A stretch of DNA of 41,660 nucleotides, from positions 1 through 41,660 of the forward strand of contig CAZRSA010000012.1 in NCBI GenBank assembly GCA_964602525.1, in the 5' to 3' direction. Below, one piece after another: positions 22,947 to 29,758 of this stretch (positions are counted from its first letter, which is position 1; every line of letters begins with the position of its first letter). Position numbers and translations under genes: made by a program. This DNA is from Lentisalinibacter sp964602525. GTDB taxonomy: Bacteria > Pseudomonadota > Gammaproteobacteria > Steroidobacterales > Woeseiaceae. The notes under the pieces are model-generated. The model searched no databases. It worked only from the letters and a program-made list of their open reading frames with translations, and had not been told where the DNA came from.

Positions 22947-24032
22947 AACTCGCCAGAGCGTGCCCGGCTCGCCTTCGGCCAGGATGTAGATGGCGCCGTC
23001 CGGGCCCGTAGCCACGTCGCGGATGCGCTCGCCGATCTCACCGAACAGCACTTCCTCGCCGACGATCTCGCCGCCTTCCACGTCGAGGCGGCGCACGTCC
23101 TTGTCGACCAGCGCCCCCGCGAACAGGTCGCCCCGCCACTCGGGGAAAAGTGCACCCTCGTACGCCGTCAGGCCGGACGGCGCGATGGACGGCGTCCACA
23201 CGTGCAGCGGCTGGCGCATGCCCTGCATCTCGGTGAACGGCGAGACGTAGGCGCCGTTGTAGTCCAGGCCGTAGGTGATCACCGGCCAGCCGTAGTTCAC
23301 GCCCGGCTCGATGACGTTCACCTCGTCGCCGCCCTTCGGTCCGTGTTCGTGCAGCCAGACGGTGCCGTCGGCTGCCACCGACAGCCCCTGGGGGTTGCGG
23401 TGGCCGTAGCTCCAGACGTAGGGCGCCTCCGGGAACGGGTTGGCCTCGGCCGGCGTGCCGTCCGGGTGCATGCGGACCACCTTGCCCATCTGGCTGCCGA
23501 GGTCCTGGGCGGCCTCCCGGTAGTCGAAGCCGTCGCCGGTGGTCAGCAGCAGTGTGCCGTCCGGATGCCAGGCCAGCCGGCCGCCGTAATGCACCGGCGT
23601 GTCCTTGCGCGGCGTGACGCGGAAGATCACCTCGACATCGGCGAGCGCGTCACCGGCCAGCCGCGCCCGCGCCACCGCCGTGGTGTTGGAGTCCGGCGGT
23701 CCCTCTGCATAGGAGAGATACAGCACGCGGCTGGCCGCGAAGTCCGGCGCGAGCAGCACGTCGAACAGGCCGCCCTGGCTGGCCCGATAGACCTCCGGCA
23801 CGCCGGCGACGGGATCGCCCACCACTCCGTCGGCGCCCACGCGGCGCAGCGTGCCGCCGAGTTCGGTGACCAGGAAGCCGCCCTCCGGCAGGAACGCGAC
23901 GCACCAGGGCATGTCCAGCCCCGTGGCGACCGTCTCGAGTTCGTAACCCGGCGCGTCCGCTGCGCCATCCTGCGCAGCGGCGAGCGCCGGTGCGGCGGCG
24001 AGGACGAGGCAGAGGACGAGGCGCTGGCGCAT
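22917..24032 (-). CDS. PQQ-dependent sugar dehydrogenase (YliI/Asd-like), secreted
   Basis: 371-aa periplasmic beta-propeller dehydrogenase of the soluble glucose/aldose-sugar dehydrogenase family using PQQ. The signal peptide is about residues 1-20 (ALAAAQ). Motifs: LETVATGLDMPWCVAFLPEGGFLVTE, DVLLAPDFAASRVLYLSYAE, VHYGGRLAWHPDGTLLLTTGD (catalytic His region), YVWSYGHRNPQGLSVAADGTVWLHEHGPKGGDEVNVIEPGVNYGWP, and GLTAYEGALFPEWRGDLFAGAL. Complete domain. The last seven codons and stop lie in REP1 copy 3, a repeat-derived tail. Divergent from a small membrane protein gene. Whether the host makes PQQ cannot be seen here. Confidence 0.92.
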   Translation of the reverse strand: MRQRLVLCLVLAAAPALAAAQDGAADAPGYELETVATGLDMPWCVAFLPEGGFLVTELGGTLRRVGADGVVGDPVAGVPEVYRASQGGLFDVLLAPDFAASRVLYLSYAEGPPDSNTTAVARARLAGDALADVEVIFRVTPRKDTPVHYGGRLAWHPDGTLLLTTGDGFDYREAAQDLGSQMGKVVRMHPDGTPAEANPFPEAPYVWSYGHRNPQGLSVAADGTVWLHEHGPKGGDEVNVIEPGVNYGWPVITYGLDYNGAYVSPFTEMQGMRQPLHVWTPSIAPSGLTAYEGALFPEWRGDLFAGALVDKDVRRLDVEGGEIVGEEVLFGEIGERIRDVATGPDGAIYILAEGEPGTLWRVSRTVDSTAD

Positions 24033-24059
24033 GACGGCTCCGGTGACTGGGCGGTGACT

Positions 24060-24074
24060 GTGCTAGCCTAGCAC
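24060..24074. promoter_or_regulatory. Palindrome GTGCTA-GCC-TAGCAC in divergent promoter
   Basis: Perfect 6-bp arms with a 3-bp spacer, centred between the divergent PQQ-dehydrogenase and membrane-protein genes (82-bp gap). The core could include a -10-like element on the minus strand or an operator. No known consensus recognised. Confidence 0.3.
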
Positions 24075-24114
24075 CGGTTCGTGCGCTGCTGTAGCGCGTG
24101 TGAGGATGCAGGCG

Positions 24115-24555
24115 ATGTGGCCTAGGCGGATCGGATCTTTCGTGCTCGCGGTGGCGGTGACCTACGTGCTCGCCGTCATCTCGGCCAGTCAGCACGTAGC
24201 CGGGAGCCTGGAGAGCATGGGCGCCGAGGTGGGCTTCGGCACCCGGCTCGGGATGATCGGCCACGACCTCGGCGGCATGGCCACCTCTTTTCTGCCCATG
24301 ATCGTCATCGGCCTGCTGGTCGCCTTCGCCGTGGCGGCGCTGCTCCTGCGCTGGCTGCCCCGCTATCGCTATCTGCTCTACGCCGTTGCCGGCGCGGCCG
24401 CGGTGGTCACCATCCACCTGGCACTGAACGCCGCCTTCGACATCACGCCGGTGGCCGTCGCGCGCACGGGCGGCGGCCTCCTCGTCCAGGCTCTCTGCGG
24501 CGCGGTGGGCGGCTACGTCTACGCCAGGTTCACCGCCGCCGCCCCGATTGTCTGA
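24115..24555 (+). CDS. Hypothetical four-helix membrane protein
   Basis: 146 aa from ATG 24115 (MWPRRIGSFVLAVAV), chosen because GAGG lies 9 nt upstream; ATG 24106 directly abuts it. Four hydrophobic segments are visible: about 8-26, 58-80, 86-108 and 118-138. Between the first two lies a polar loop (SASQHVAGSLESMGAEVGFGTRLGMIGHDLGGMATSF). I recognise no family. The stop is followed 3 bp later by a REP2-like hairpin. Confidence 0.65.
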   Translation: MWPRRIGSFVLAVAVTYVLAVISASQHVAGSLESMGAEVGFGTRLGMIGHDLGGMATSFLPMIVIGLLVAFAVAALLLRWLPRYRYLLYAVAGAAAVVTIHLALNAAFDITPVAVARTGGGLLVQALCGAVGGYVYARFTAAAPIV

Positions 24556-24558
24556 CGG

Positions 24559-24584
24559 AGCGGGCCGGAAGGCCCTCCCACAGC
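24559..24584. repeat. Degenerate REP2 hairpin
   Basis: GAGCGGGCCGGAAGGCCCTCCCAC: GGGCC pairs with GGCCC around GGAA. It follows the membrane-protein stop. The rest of the 237-bp gap to hdeD (to 24792) shows no gene; it should hold the hdeD promoter. Confidence 0.6.
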
Positions 24585-24792
24585 CCCTCCACCCGAAATT
24601 TCTGCGCGCTCCGTGCAGATATTGCCGTCGGTGACGGCGGCATTCCCGTTCCCGCCGCTCCGAACTCCAGTTGGTTCAGCCACTTGCCCCACCTGGCACG
24701 CATCCTGCTGCTTCCCCCTCGAAGGGCAACACGGATGCGGCCACATCGCCCCGATCCCAGAGGCCGCACCGGCACAGGAGCTTCCCGTAACC

Positions 24793-25371
24793 ATGACCGA
24801 CAATCCGCTCGCAGCCGCAGGCATACCCAGGGAACTGGTCGACGAGATCGACCAGCACAAGACGTTCTTCCGCGTCGGCGGAGTCGTCTCCATCGTCGTG
24901 GGCGCACTGGCGATCCTCATGCCCACCGTGGCCACCCTCGCTGCCGAGTTGCTTTTCGGCATACTCCTGACCGTGAACGGCATCGTCGGTCTGGTGACCG
25001 CCTTCTGGGCGCGCAGGACCAGCCGGGTGGCGTCCGGGTTCTTCCTGTCGCTGCTGGCCCTCGTCGCCGGTTTGCTGCTGCTCGTCTATCCGCAGAGCGG
25101 CGTCTTCGCGCTGACCCTGATCATCACCGGCTTCCTGGCCGCGAGCGGCGTGCTGAAACTCTGGTTCGCCTCCCGCCTGGAGCGCGCGGCAGGACGCGGC
25201 TGGATGATCGCCGGCGGCGTGGTGTCGCTGGTCCTGGCCGTGCTGATTGCCGTGGGCCTGCCCGGCTCTGCGCTATGGGTGATCGGCTTGTTCCTGGGCG
25301 TGGATCTGATCTTCTACGGCGTGACCCTGCTGGCCGTATCCCGCATTCCGGCGCGGTTCGGCGGAGTGTAG
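24793..25371 (+). CDS. HdeD family membrane protein (DUF308)
   Basis: 192-aa inner-membrane protein of the HdeD/DUF308 family, linked to acid resistance in E. coli. ATG 24793 begins MTDNPLAAAGIPRELVDEIDQ; the upstream in-frame stretch is unlike the family. Six hydrophobic segments in three hairpins: VGGVVSIVVGALAILMP, AELLFGILLTVNGIVGLVTAF, SGFFLSLLALVAGLLLLVYP, FALTLIITGFLAASGVLKLW, WMIAGGVVSLVLAVLIAVGLP and WVIGLFLGVDLIFYGVTLLA, the repeat architecture of HdeD. The TAG stop is part of an 18-bp palindrome shared with the convergent LEA14-like gene. Confidence 0.88.
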   Translation: MTDNPLAAAGIPRELVDEIDQHKTFFRVGGVVSIVVGALAILMPTVATLAAELLFGILLTVNGIVGLVTAFWARRTSRVASGFFLSLLALVAGLLLLVYPQSGVFALTLIITGFLAASGVLKLWFASRLERAAGRGWMIAGGVVSLVLAVLIAVGLPGSALWVIGLFLGVDLIFYGVTLLAVSRIPARFGGV

Positions 25372-25385
25372 GAGGGGCCTCCTAC
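25368..25385. repeat. Palindrome carrying the stop codons of two convergent genes
   Basis: GTAGGAGG-GG-CCTCCTAC: perfect 8-bp arms. TAG on the plus strand (25369-25371) ends hdeD, and TAG on the minus strand (25384-25382) ends the LEA14-like gene. It is a condensed form of REP2 (GTAGGAGGGC) and a natural bidirectional 3'-end hairpin, without T tracts. Confidence 0.8.
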
Positions 25386-25870
25386 CGGAGCGCGATCTCG
25401 CCCTCGTCCCGCACCCGTATCGGCGGCGTAAACGTGCCCACATCGAGCTTCGCCTCCAGCGCGTAGGAGTAGCGGTCCCGCGGGCGCGACATCAGGTCGG
25501 TGACGAGGCGGATGCCGCCGAGCAGGTTGGGCGTGGCGGTCAGCACCACGTCGCCCTCGCCGTAACCCTCGATGACGGGCAGCTCGTTCTCCGCGCCCTT
25601 GATCAGCTCGCTGCCCTCGAGGCTCACGGTATAGGCCAGGCCCTGGAACTTCAGCGCCTCCCGGTTGGGGTTCACGATGTGCAGCCCGATCTCGAAGCGG
25701 GGAACAGTACCCTGGGCCGGCAGGGGCCGGAACGAACTCACGGTAACGGTGGGCGTCTCGAAACCCGGCCGCAGGCCGGTGCAGGCGCCGAGGCCGACTG
25801 CCAGCGTCAGGATGACGAGTACGGGGAGGGGCGGACGCGTCACGGCGGTGCTCCTGGCATGCGCGGACAT
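25382..25870 (-). CDS. LEA14-like (WHy domain) lipoprotein
   Basis: 162 aa. Signal peptide with lipobox VGLGAC (Cys about residue 30), so a lipoprotein. The mature part has the LEA14/WHy pattern: PTVTVSSFRPLPAQGTVPRFEIGLHIVNPNREALKFQGLAYTVSLEGSELIKGA, then ENELPVIEGYGEGDVVLTA and SYALEAKLDVGTFTPPIRVRDEGEIAL. Such proteins are associated with desiccation or stress tolerance, but bacterial roles are poorly defined. It starts 17 bp after the PmtA-like methyltransferase stop, suggesting co-transcription. Confidence 0.85.
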   Translation of the reverse strand: MSAHARSTAVTRPPLPVLVILTLAVGLGACTGLRPGFETPTVTVSSFRPLPAQGTVPRFEIGLHIVNPNREALKFQGLAYTVSLEGSELIKGAENELPVIEGYGEGDVVLTATPNLLGGIRLVTDLMSRPRDRYSYALEAKLDVGTFTPPIRVRDEGEIALR

Positions 25871-25887
25871 CCGCGCGCAGGTGCAGC

Positions 25888-26478
25888 TTACGCCGCGTTC
25901 GCTGCGGCGTCGATGTCGACCGGCTTCTCCCAGGTGAACACTCGCATCGGCGGTACGTTCAGGATCTCGTGCTGGACGACGGGATCGCCCATCACCGGGC
26001 GCATGTAGCGGGCCACCCAGTCGGTGAACTGATAGGCGACGAAGCGTCCGCCGGGCTTCAGCGCGTCACGGATGGCGCCGGCGATCTCCTCGCACAGCCC
26101 GGCGGGCATGGTGGAGAACGGGATGCCGGAGATGACCGCGTCGGCCCCCTCGAAGCCGCGGCTGGTCAGCTGCTCGACGATGGAGCTCGCGCAGCCGTGG
26201 ACGACGTCGAAGCGCTCGTCCTCGATGGCCTCGAGCACCGGCACGAAGTCGGCCGTGCGCTCGATGGCGATCAGCCGGCCGCCCGGGCCCAGTGCCGCCA
26301 GCATCGAGAGCGTGGTGCCGCCGGTGCCCGCGCCGAGCTCTACGACCACCTGCGCATCCGGCAGGTGGGCAGCCTCGATGACGCGGCGCTTCAGGAACGC
26401 CGAACTCGGGATCACGGATGCGACGACGCGGGGGGATTTCATGAAGGCCTGGAAGAACGTCCAGGTCTCGTTCTGCAT
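25888..26478 (-). CDS. PmtA-like class I SAM-dependent methyltransferase
   Basis: 196 aa from ATG 26478 (MQNETWTFFQAFMKSP), which has GGAG 6 nt upstream; a start at 26490 is possible. The sequence resembles phospholipid N-methyltransferases: FMKSPRVVASVIPSSAFLKRRVIEA, SAM motif I VVELGAGTGGTT, IAIERTADF (acidic motif II), ADAVISGIPFSTMP and LKPGGRFVAYQFTDW. The fold is complete. It may methylate phosphatidylethanolamine, though rRNA adenine dimethylase-like relatives share the motifs. REP1 copy 4 lies upstream, and the LEA14-like lipoprotein follows. Confidence 0.8.
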   Translation of the reverse strand: MQNETWTFFQAFMKSPRVVASVIPSSAFLKRRVIEAAHLPDAQVVVELGAGTGGTTLSMLAALGPGGRLIAIERTADFVPVLEAIEDERFDVVHGCASSIVEQLTSRGFEGADAVISGIPFSTMPAGLCEEIAGAIRDALKPGGRFVAYQFTDWVARYMRPVMGDPVVQHEILNVPPMRVFTWEKPVDIDAAANAA

Positions 26479-26557
26479 GCAGGGCTCCATTCCGGGCCTG
26501 TCGGCCGGCTTCGGACACCCGTGCAGACTTGCATCCCCTCTACCCCGCGGTCAAGTT

Positions 26558-26601
26558 ACGGGACAGTTGACTCGATTGGCGGTCGAGTCAACTTTCCCCG
26601 G
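26558..26601. repeat. REP1 palindrome, copy 4 (supplies carbonic anhydrase stop codon)
   Basis: Diverged copy: left arm ACGGGACAGTTGACTCGA (one G lost), right arm TCGAGTCAACTTTCCCCG (26583-26600) with a compensating AG/CT change (TCGA rather than TCAA/TTGA at the inner end of both arms). The covarying change keeps the pairing. The right arm holds the TGA of the carbonic anhydrase on the minus strand (26588-26590). Confidence 0.8.
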
Positions 26602-27091
26602 AATCGACCTCGTGCAGCCGTCCCGTCTCCACGTCGTAGACGAAGCCCCGTAGGGCGTCCTTGTGGGGCACGAAGGGGCTGTTGCGGATGCGCCGGATCG
26701 ACTGCACCACGTCCTCGGCCGGGTCCGGGAACGCCTCCAGGGCAAAATGGGGCCGCACGCCGGTGTCCTCCTCGATCTCGGACTTCAGCGCGTCGTCCCT
26801 GAAGGTGAGCATGCCGCAGTCGGTGTGGTGGACGAGCACGATCTCTCGCGTGCCGAGCAGCCGCTGGGAGATGGCCAGCGAGCGGATCACGTCGTCCGTC
26901 ACCACGCCGCCCGCGTTGCGGATGACGTGGGCGTCGCCTTCCTCCAGGCCGAGCAGCCGACCGGTCTCCAGGCGCGCGTCCATGCAGGCGACCACCGCCA
27001 CCTTCTTTTCCGGCGGCATGGGCTTGTCGCCCTTGTCGAAAGTCTCGGCGTAGCGTTCGTTGGCGGCAAGAAATTCCTCGGTCGCGGACAT
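26588..27091 (-). CDS. Beta-class carbonic anhydrase
   Basis: 167-aa cytoplasmic enzyme interconverting CO2 and bicarbonate. Zinc ligands fit Cys36 in ACMDAR (with Asp38 and Arg40 as the catalytic dyad), His89 and Cys92 in VHHTDCGM. Length and GDAHVIRNAGGVVTDDVIRSLAISQRLLGT match the short beta-CA group that includes mycobacterial Rv1284-type enzymes. The C-terminus VDSGES and stop TGA run into REP1 copy 4, as in the M20 peptidase. Divergent from the MBL-fold gene. Confidence 0.93.
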   Translation of the reverse strand: MSATEEFLAANERYAETFDKGDKPMPPEKKVAVVACMDARLETGRLLGLEEGDAHVIRNAGGVVTDDVIRSLAISQRLLGTREIVLVHHTDCGMLTFRDDALKSEIEEDTGVRPHFALEAFPDPAEDVVQSIRRIRNSPFVPHKDALRGFVYDVETGRLHEVDSGES

Positions 27092-27163
27092 GATCGCTCT
27101 CCCGGCTGATGACTACAGGGCCCGGAAGGCTACCGGCCCGCCCGGCCGCCGTGAAATAGAGCT

Positions 27164-27194
27164 TTGTTACCGGGTTATTCCATTCCGCTATATG
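27164..27194 (+). promoter_or_regulatory. Possible sigma70 promoter for MBL-fold gene
   Basis: TTGTTA (27164-27169) and TATATG (27189-27194) with a 19-bp spacer, about 65 bp before the ATG at 27259. The spacing is a little long; it is the most A+T-rich patch of the divergent region with carbonic anhydrase. Confidence 0.3.
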
Positions 27195-27258
27195 ACCGGT
27201 GCCGGCCGGCCGGAAACCGCGTATCCTCCCGTCCTGCCGACATCGCAGGGGGAACGCC

Positions 27259-27984
27259 ATGACCACCATTACCGAGATCGCGGCGGACGTCTTCCGCATC
27301 TCCACCTTCGTGCCCGAGGCCGGCATCCAGTTCAACCAGTTCCTGGTCCGCGACGACGAGCCGCTGCTCTACCACACGGGCATGCGCTCGCTGTTCCCCG
27401 CCGTGCACGAAGCGGTGGGGCAGCTGATCGATCCCGCGAGCCTGCGCTGGGTCGGCTGCAGCCATTTCGAACCGGACGAGTGCGGCTCGCTGAACCAGTG
27501 GCTGGAGCTCGCGCCGGGCGCGGCCGCCGTGACCAGCCACGTGGGGGCCATGGTCTTCCTGGGCGATTACGCGGCGCGGACGCCCCGTATCCTCGAGGAC
27601 GGCGAGATCTTCGAGACCGGCGCCCGGCGCTTTCATTTCTGCGCCACGCCCCACCTGCCCCACGGCTGGGACGCCGCCATGCTGTTCGAGGAGACGGAGC
27701 GGGTGCTGTTCTGCTCCGACCTGCTGCACCAGCTGGGCGATGTGGAGGCCGCCACGGGCAACAGCGTCACCGACCGTTTCCGCGAGACCCTGACCGAATA
27801 CCAGCAGGGCCCGATGGCCGGCTACATGGCGTGGACGCCGGATACCGGGACGCACCTCGCGCGGCTGGCCGCGCTGGCGCCGCGAGTCTGTGCGACCATG
27901 CACGGCTCGGCCTACGAGGGCGACGGCGCACTGGCGATGGCCGAGGCGGGGGAGGTGATGCGGGAGGTCTACGCGCCCGCCTGA
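27259..27984 (+). CDS. MBL-fold metallohydrolase, ODP/flavodiiron-like core
   Basis: 241 aa. ATG 27259 follows GGGGGA at about 5 nt. The fold resembles the beta-lactamase-like di-metal domain of flavodiiron/ODP proteins: FRISTFVPEAGIQFNQFLVRDDEPLLYHTG, GCSHFEPDECGSLNQWL (the HxExD ligand set), AVTSHVGAM, FCATPHLPHGWDAAMLFEE, VLFCSDLLHQLG and CATMHGSAYEGDG (last His). There is no flavodoxin domain, so it is a stand-alone metal-binding module; oxygen or NO chemistry, or hydrolase activity, are options. It ends 1 bp before the convergent membrane-protein stop. Confidence 0.82.
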   Translation: MTTITEIAADVFRISTFVPEAGIQFNQFLVRDDEPLLYHTGMRSLFPAVHEAVGQLIDPASLRWVGCSHFEPDECGSLNQWLELAPGAAAVTSHVGAMVFLGDYAARTPRILEDGEIFETGARRFHFCATPHLPHGWDAAMLFEETERVLFCSDLLHQLGDVEAATGNSVTDRFRETLTEYQQGPMAGYMAWTPDTGTHLARLAALAPRVCATMHGSAYEGDGALAMAEAGEVMREVYAPA

Positions 27985-27985
27985 A

Positions 27986-28339
27986 TCAGGGCCGCAGCTT
28001 CCCCGGCGGCGGCGCCGGTTCCGCCGCCTCGTTCAGGTGATAGGCGTCGGCGACGTAGCCGGGCCCCTTCATCACGAACACGATGAAGCAGGCGATGGAG
28101 ACCGTCAGCGCCGCCGTCCAGAAGGTCACCACGAGCGCGATGGCGAAGATGTCGACGCTGGCGATGCGCTTGGCCACGTCGAAGCCGGGGTCGCCGGCCA
28201 GCCAGAGCCGGATCAGGCCGGAGAGCAGGAACGGCGCCGCGGTGCCGACGAGGACGATTCCAGGCATGCGCCTGAGGATGTCCGTCTCGATGCCCGGCGG
28301 ATCCCGCCGGTCGTGGAGTCGCTTGAACAGCCTGTCCAT
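27986..28339 (-). CDS. Hypothetical two-helix membrane protein
   Basis: 117 aa. A basic N-terminus (MDRLFKRLHDRRDPPG) precedes two hydrophobic segments (about 27-49 and 62-92), then a polar proline-rich tail (EAAEPAPPPGKLRP). No family recognised. ATG 28339 lacks a clear ribosome binding site. Convergent with the MBL-fold gene. The 242-bp stretch after its start (28340-28581) shows no further gene. Confidence 0.6.
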   Translation of the reverse strand: MDRLFKRLHDRRDPPGIETDILRRMPGIVLVGTAAPFLLSGLIRLWLAGDPGFDVAKRIASVDIFAIALVVTFWTAALTVSIACFIVFVMKGPGYVADAYHLNEAAEPAPPPGKLRP

Positions 28340-28581
28340 GCAGGAAGACTAGCACCGCTGTCGCGCGTGCGGCAGCCGCCTTCAGCCCTTGTCGAGGTTC
28401 GCCCGGGCGGACCGCAGCGTGCAATTCCTGCAATCGGCCGCGCAGACCGTGCCACGATCGCGCCGTATCCCGGACGCCGGCGGGTCTCCGGCGGCGCGGC
28501 AGCGGCTGGCATGTTCCCTGCATCCACCCGGATGACGAAGCTGCAGAGAGCCGGCGGCCCGTGGCGGCTGCCGGGACCGAT

Positions 28582-28719
28582 ATGACGATACACCTCGCCT
28601 TCCAGCCGCTGATCGCGCTCCTCGCGGGCATCCTGATCCTGGTCGTCCCGCGCCTGCTGAACTACGTGGTGGCCGGCTACCTGATCCTCGTCGGGGTCGC
28701 CGGCCTCGCGGGCGTATAG
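28582..28719 (+). CDS. DUF3096 family small membrane protein
   Basis: 45-aa protein: MTIHLAFQPLIALLAGILIL, then VVPRLLNYVVAGYLILVGVAGLAGV. Two hydrophobic segments around a VPRLLNYVVAGYLI centre match the DUF3096 family of very small inner-membrane proteins of unknown function. GGGA lies just upstream of the ATG. It sits 49 bp ahead of the MgtC-like gene on the same strand and may be co-transcribed. Confidence 0.8.
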   Translation: MTIHLAFQPLIALLAGILILVVPRLLNYVVAGYLILVGVAGLAGV

Positions 28720-28768
28720 CCGCGCCCTCGTCGCCGTGTCCGCCGAATCCGGCGTTCCGCTCCCGTCC

Positions 28769-29206
28769 ATGAACGTGGCCTGGTCCCAGGTGCTGTTCCA
28801 CCTGGGTCAGCTCGCCATCGCCTGGATACTCTCCCTGCCGGTGGCCTGGGACCGGGAACGGGAGAGCCGCGGGGCGGGCCTGCGCACCTTCCCGCTGGTG
28901 GCCGTGGCCGCCTGCGGCTATACGCTCGTGGGCATCTCGGTGCTCACCTCCACCGAGGCCGAGTCCCGCATCCTGCAGGGCCTCATCACCGGCATCGGCT
29001 TCATCGGCGGCGGCGCCATCCTGAAGAGCGGCGGCAGCGTCAGCGGCACGGCCACCGCCGCCAGCATCTGGAACACGGGCCTGATCGGCATGGCCGTCGC
29101 CTTCAGCCGCTACGAGGTGGCCCTGGTGATGGCGCTGATCAACTTCGTGACGCTGCGCTACGTGCAGCGCTTCAAGCAGGACGAGACCGATGTGGGGGAA
29201 GGTTGA
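28769..29206 (+). CDS. MgtC/SapB family membrane protein
   Basis: 145 aa from ATG 28769 (MNVAWSQVLFHLGQ); a GTG 11 codons upstream is also in frame. About four hydrophobic segments: LAIAWILSLPVAWDRERESRGAGLRTFPLVAVAACGYTLV carries the family's first conserved block (DRERxxxxAGLRT), then ILQGLITGIGFIGGGAILKSGGSVSGTATAASIW carries the second (GIGFIGGGAI). This is the N-terminal membrane domain of MgtC-like proteins; no soluble C-terminal domain is present. The role is probably magnesium or membrane homeostasis, not transport itself. Confidence 0.9.
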   Translation: MNVAWSQVLFHLGQLAIAWILSLPVAWDRERESRGAGLRTFPLVAVAACGYTLVGISVLTSTEAESRILQGLITGIGFIGGGAILKSGGSVSGTATAASIWNTGLIGMAVAFSRYEVALVMALINFVTLRYVQRFKQDETDVGEG

Positions 29207-29275
29207 GCAGGAAGGCCCTGCCGCACACATCCCCGCAATGTAGACTTCGTGGCTGCACAACCACGGAGGCCTGCA

Positions 29276-29758
29276 ATGACCACTTCCACGATGCAATTGC
29301 TGCCGCTGCTCGCAACAATGGCCGCGGTGTTCTCCCTCGCCGCCTGCGGCAACGAGCCCGCGCCCGAGTCGACGCCGGAGCCCGCACCCGAGGGCGCAGC
29401 CGACGTCGCCGATGCCGCGGCGGAGCCCGCCGATAACGTCGCCGCCTACGAGGAGGCCATCGACGCGCAGCGCGAGGTCGTCGGCGAGATCACTGCGGTG
29501 CTGGAGGGCGTCACCGACGAGGCCTCGGCGGAAGCGGCGGCGCCCCGCATCGAGGAGCTGAGCCGTGAGCTGCAGAGCCTGGCGATGCGCATCAACGCCA
29601 TACCCCAGCTGCCCTACGCCGAGCAGCAGCGCATCAGCGAGGAGCGGGCCGGCAGTACCGCGGCCCGGCGCGAACGGGGCAAGCAGATGCTGAAGATCGA
29701 ACAGTACCCCGTGCTGAAGGAGGCTTGGGGGCGGGGGATGCGAGGGGCCGAGGACTGA
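29276..29758 (+). CDS. Hypothetical lipoprotein, acidic linker plus helical domain
   Basis: 160 aa. ATG 29276 has ACGGAGG 6 nt upstream. Lipobox SLAAC (Cys24). A Pro/Glu/Ala-rich acidic linker (about 26-60) leads to a mostly helical region (AYEEAIDAQREVVGEITAVLEGV, EELSRELQSLAMRI and YAEQQRISEERAGSTAARRERG). No known domain recognised. Its stop TGA overlaps the next ATG (TGATG), so it is translationally coupled to a secreted serine hydrolase and probably acts with it in the envelope. Confidence 0.78.
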   Translation: MTTSTMQLLPLLATMAAVFSLAACGNEPAPESTPEPAPEGAADVADAAAEPADNVAAYEEAIDAQREVVGEITAVLEGVTDEASAEAAAPRIEELSRELQSLAMRINAIPQLPYAEQQRISEERAGSTAARRERGKQMLKIEQYPVLKEAWGRGMRGAED

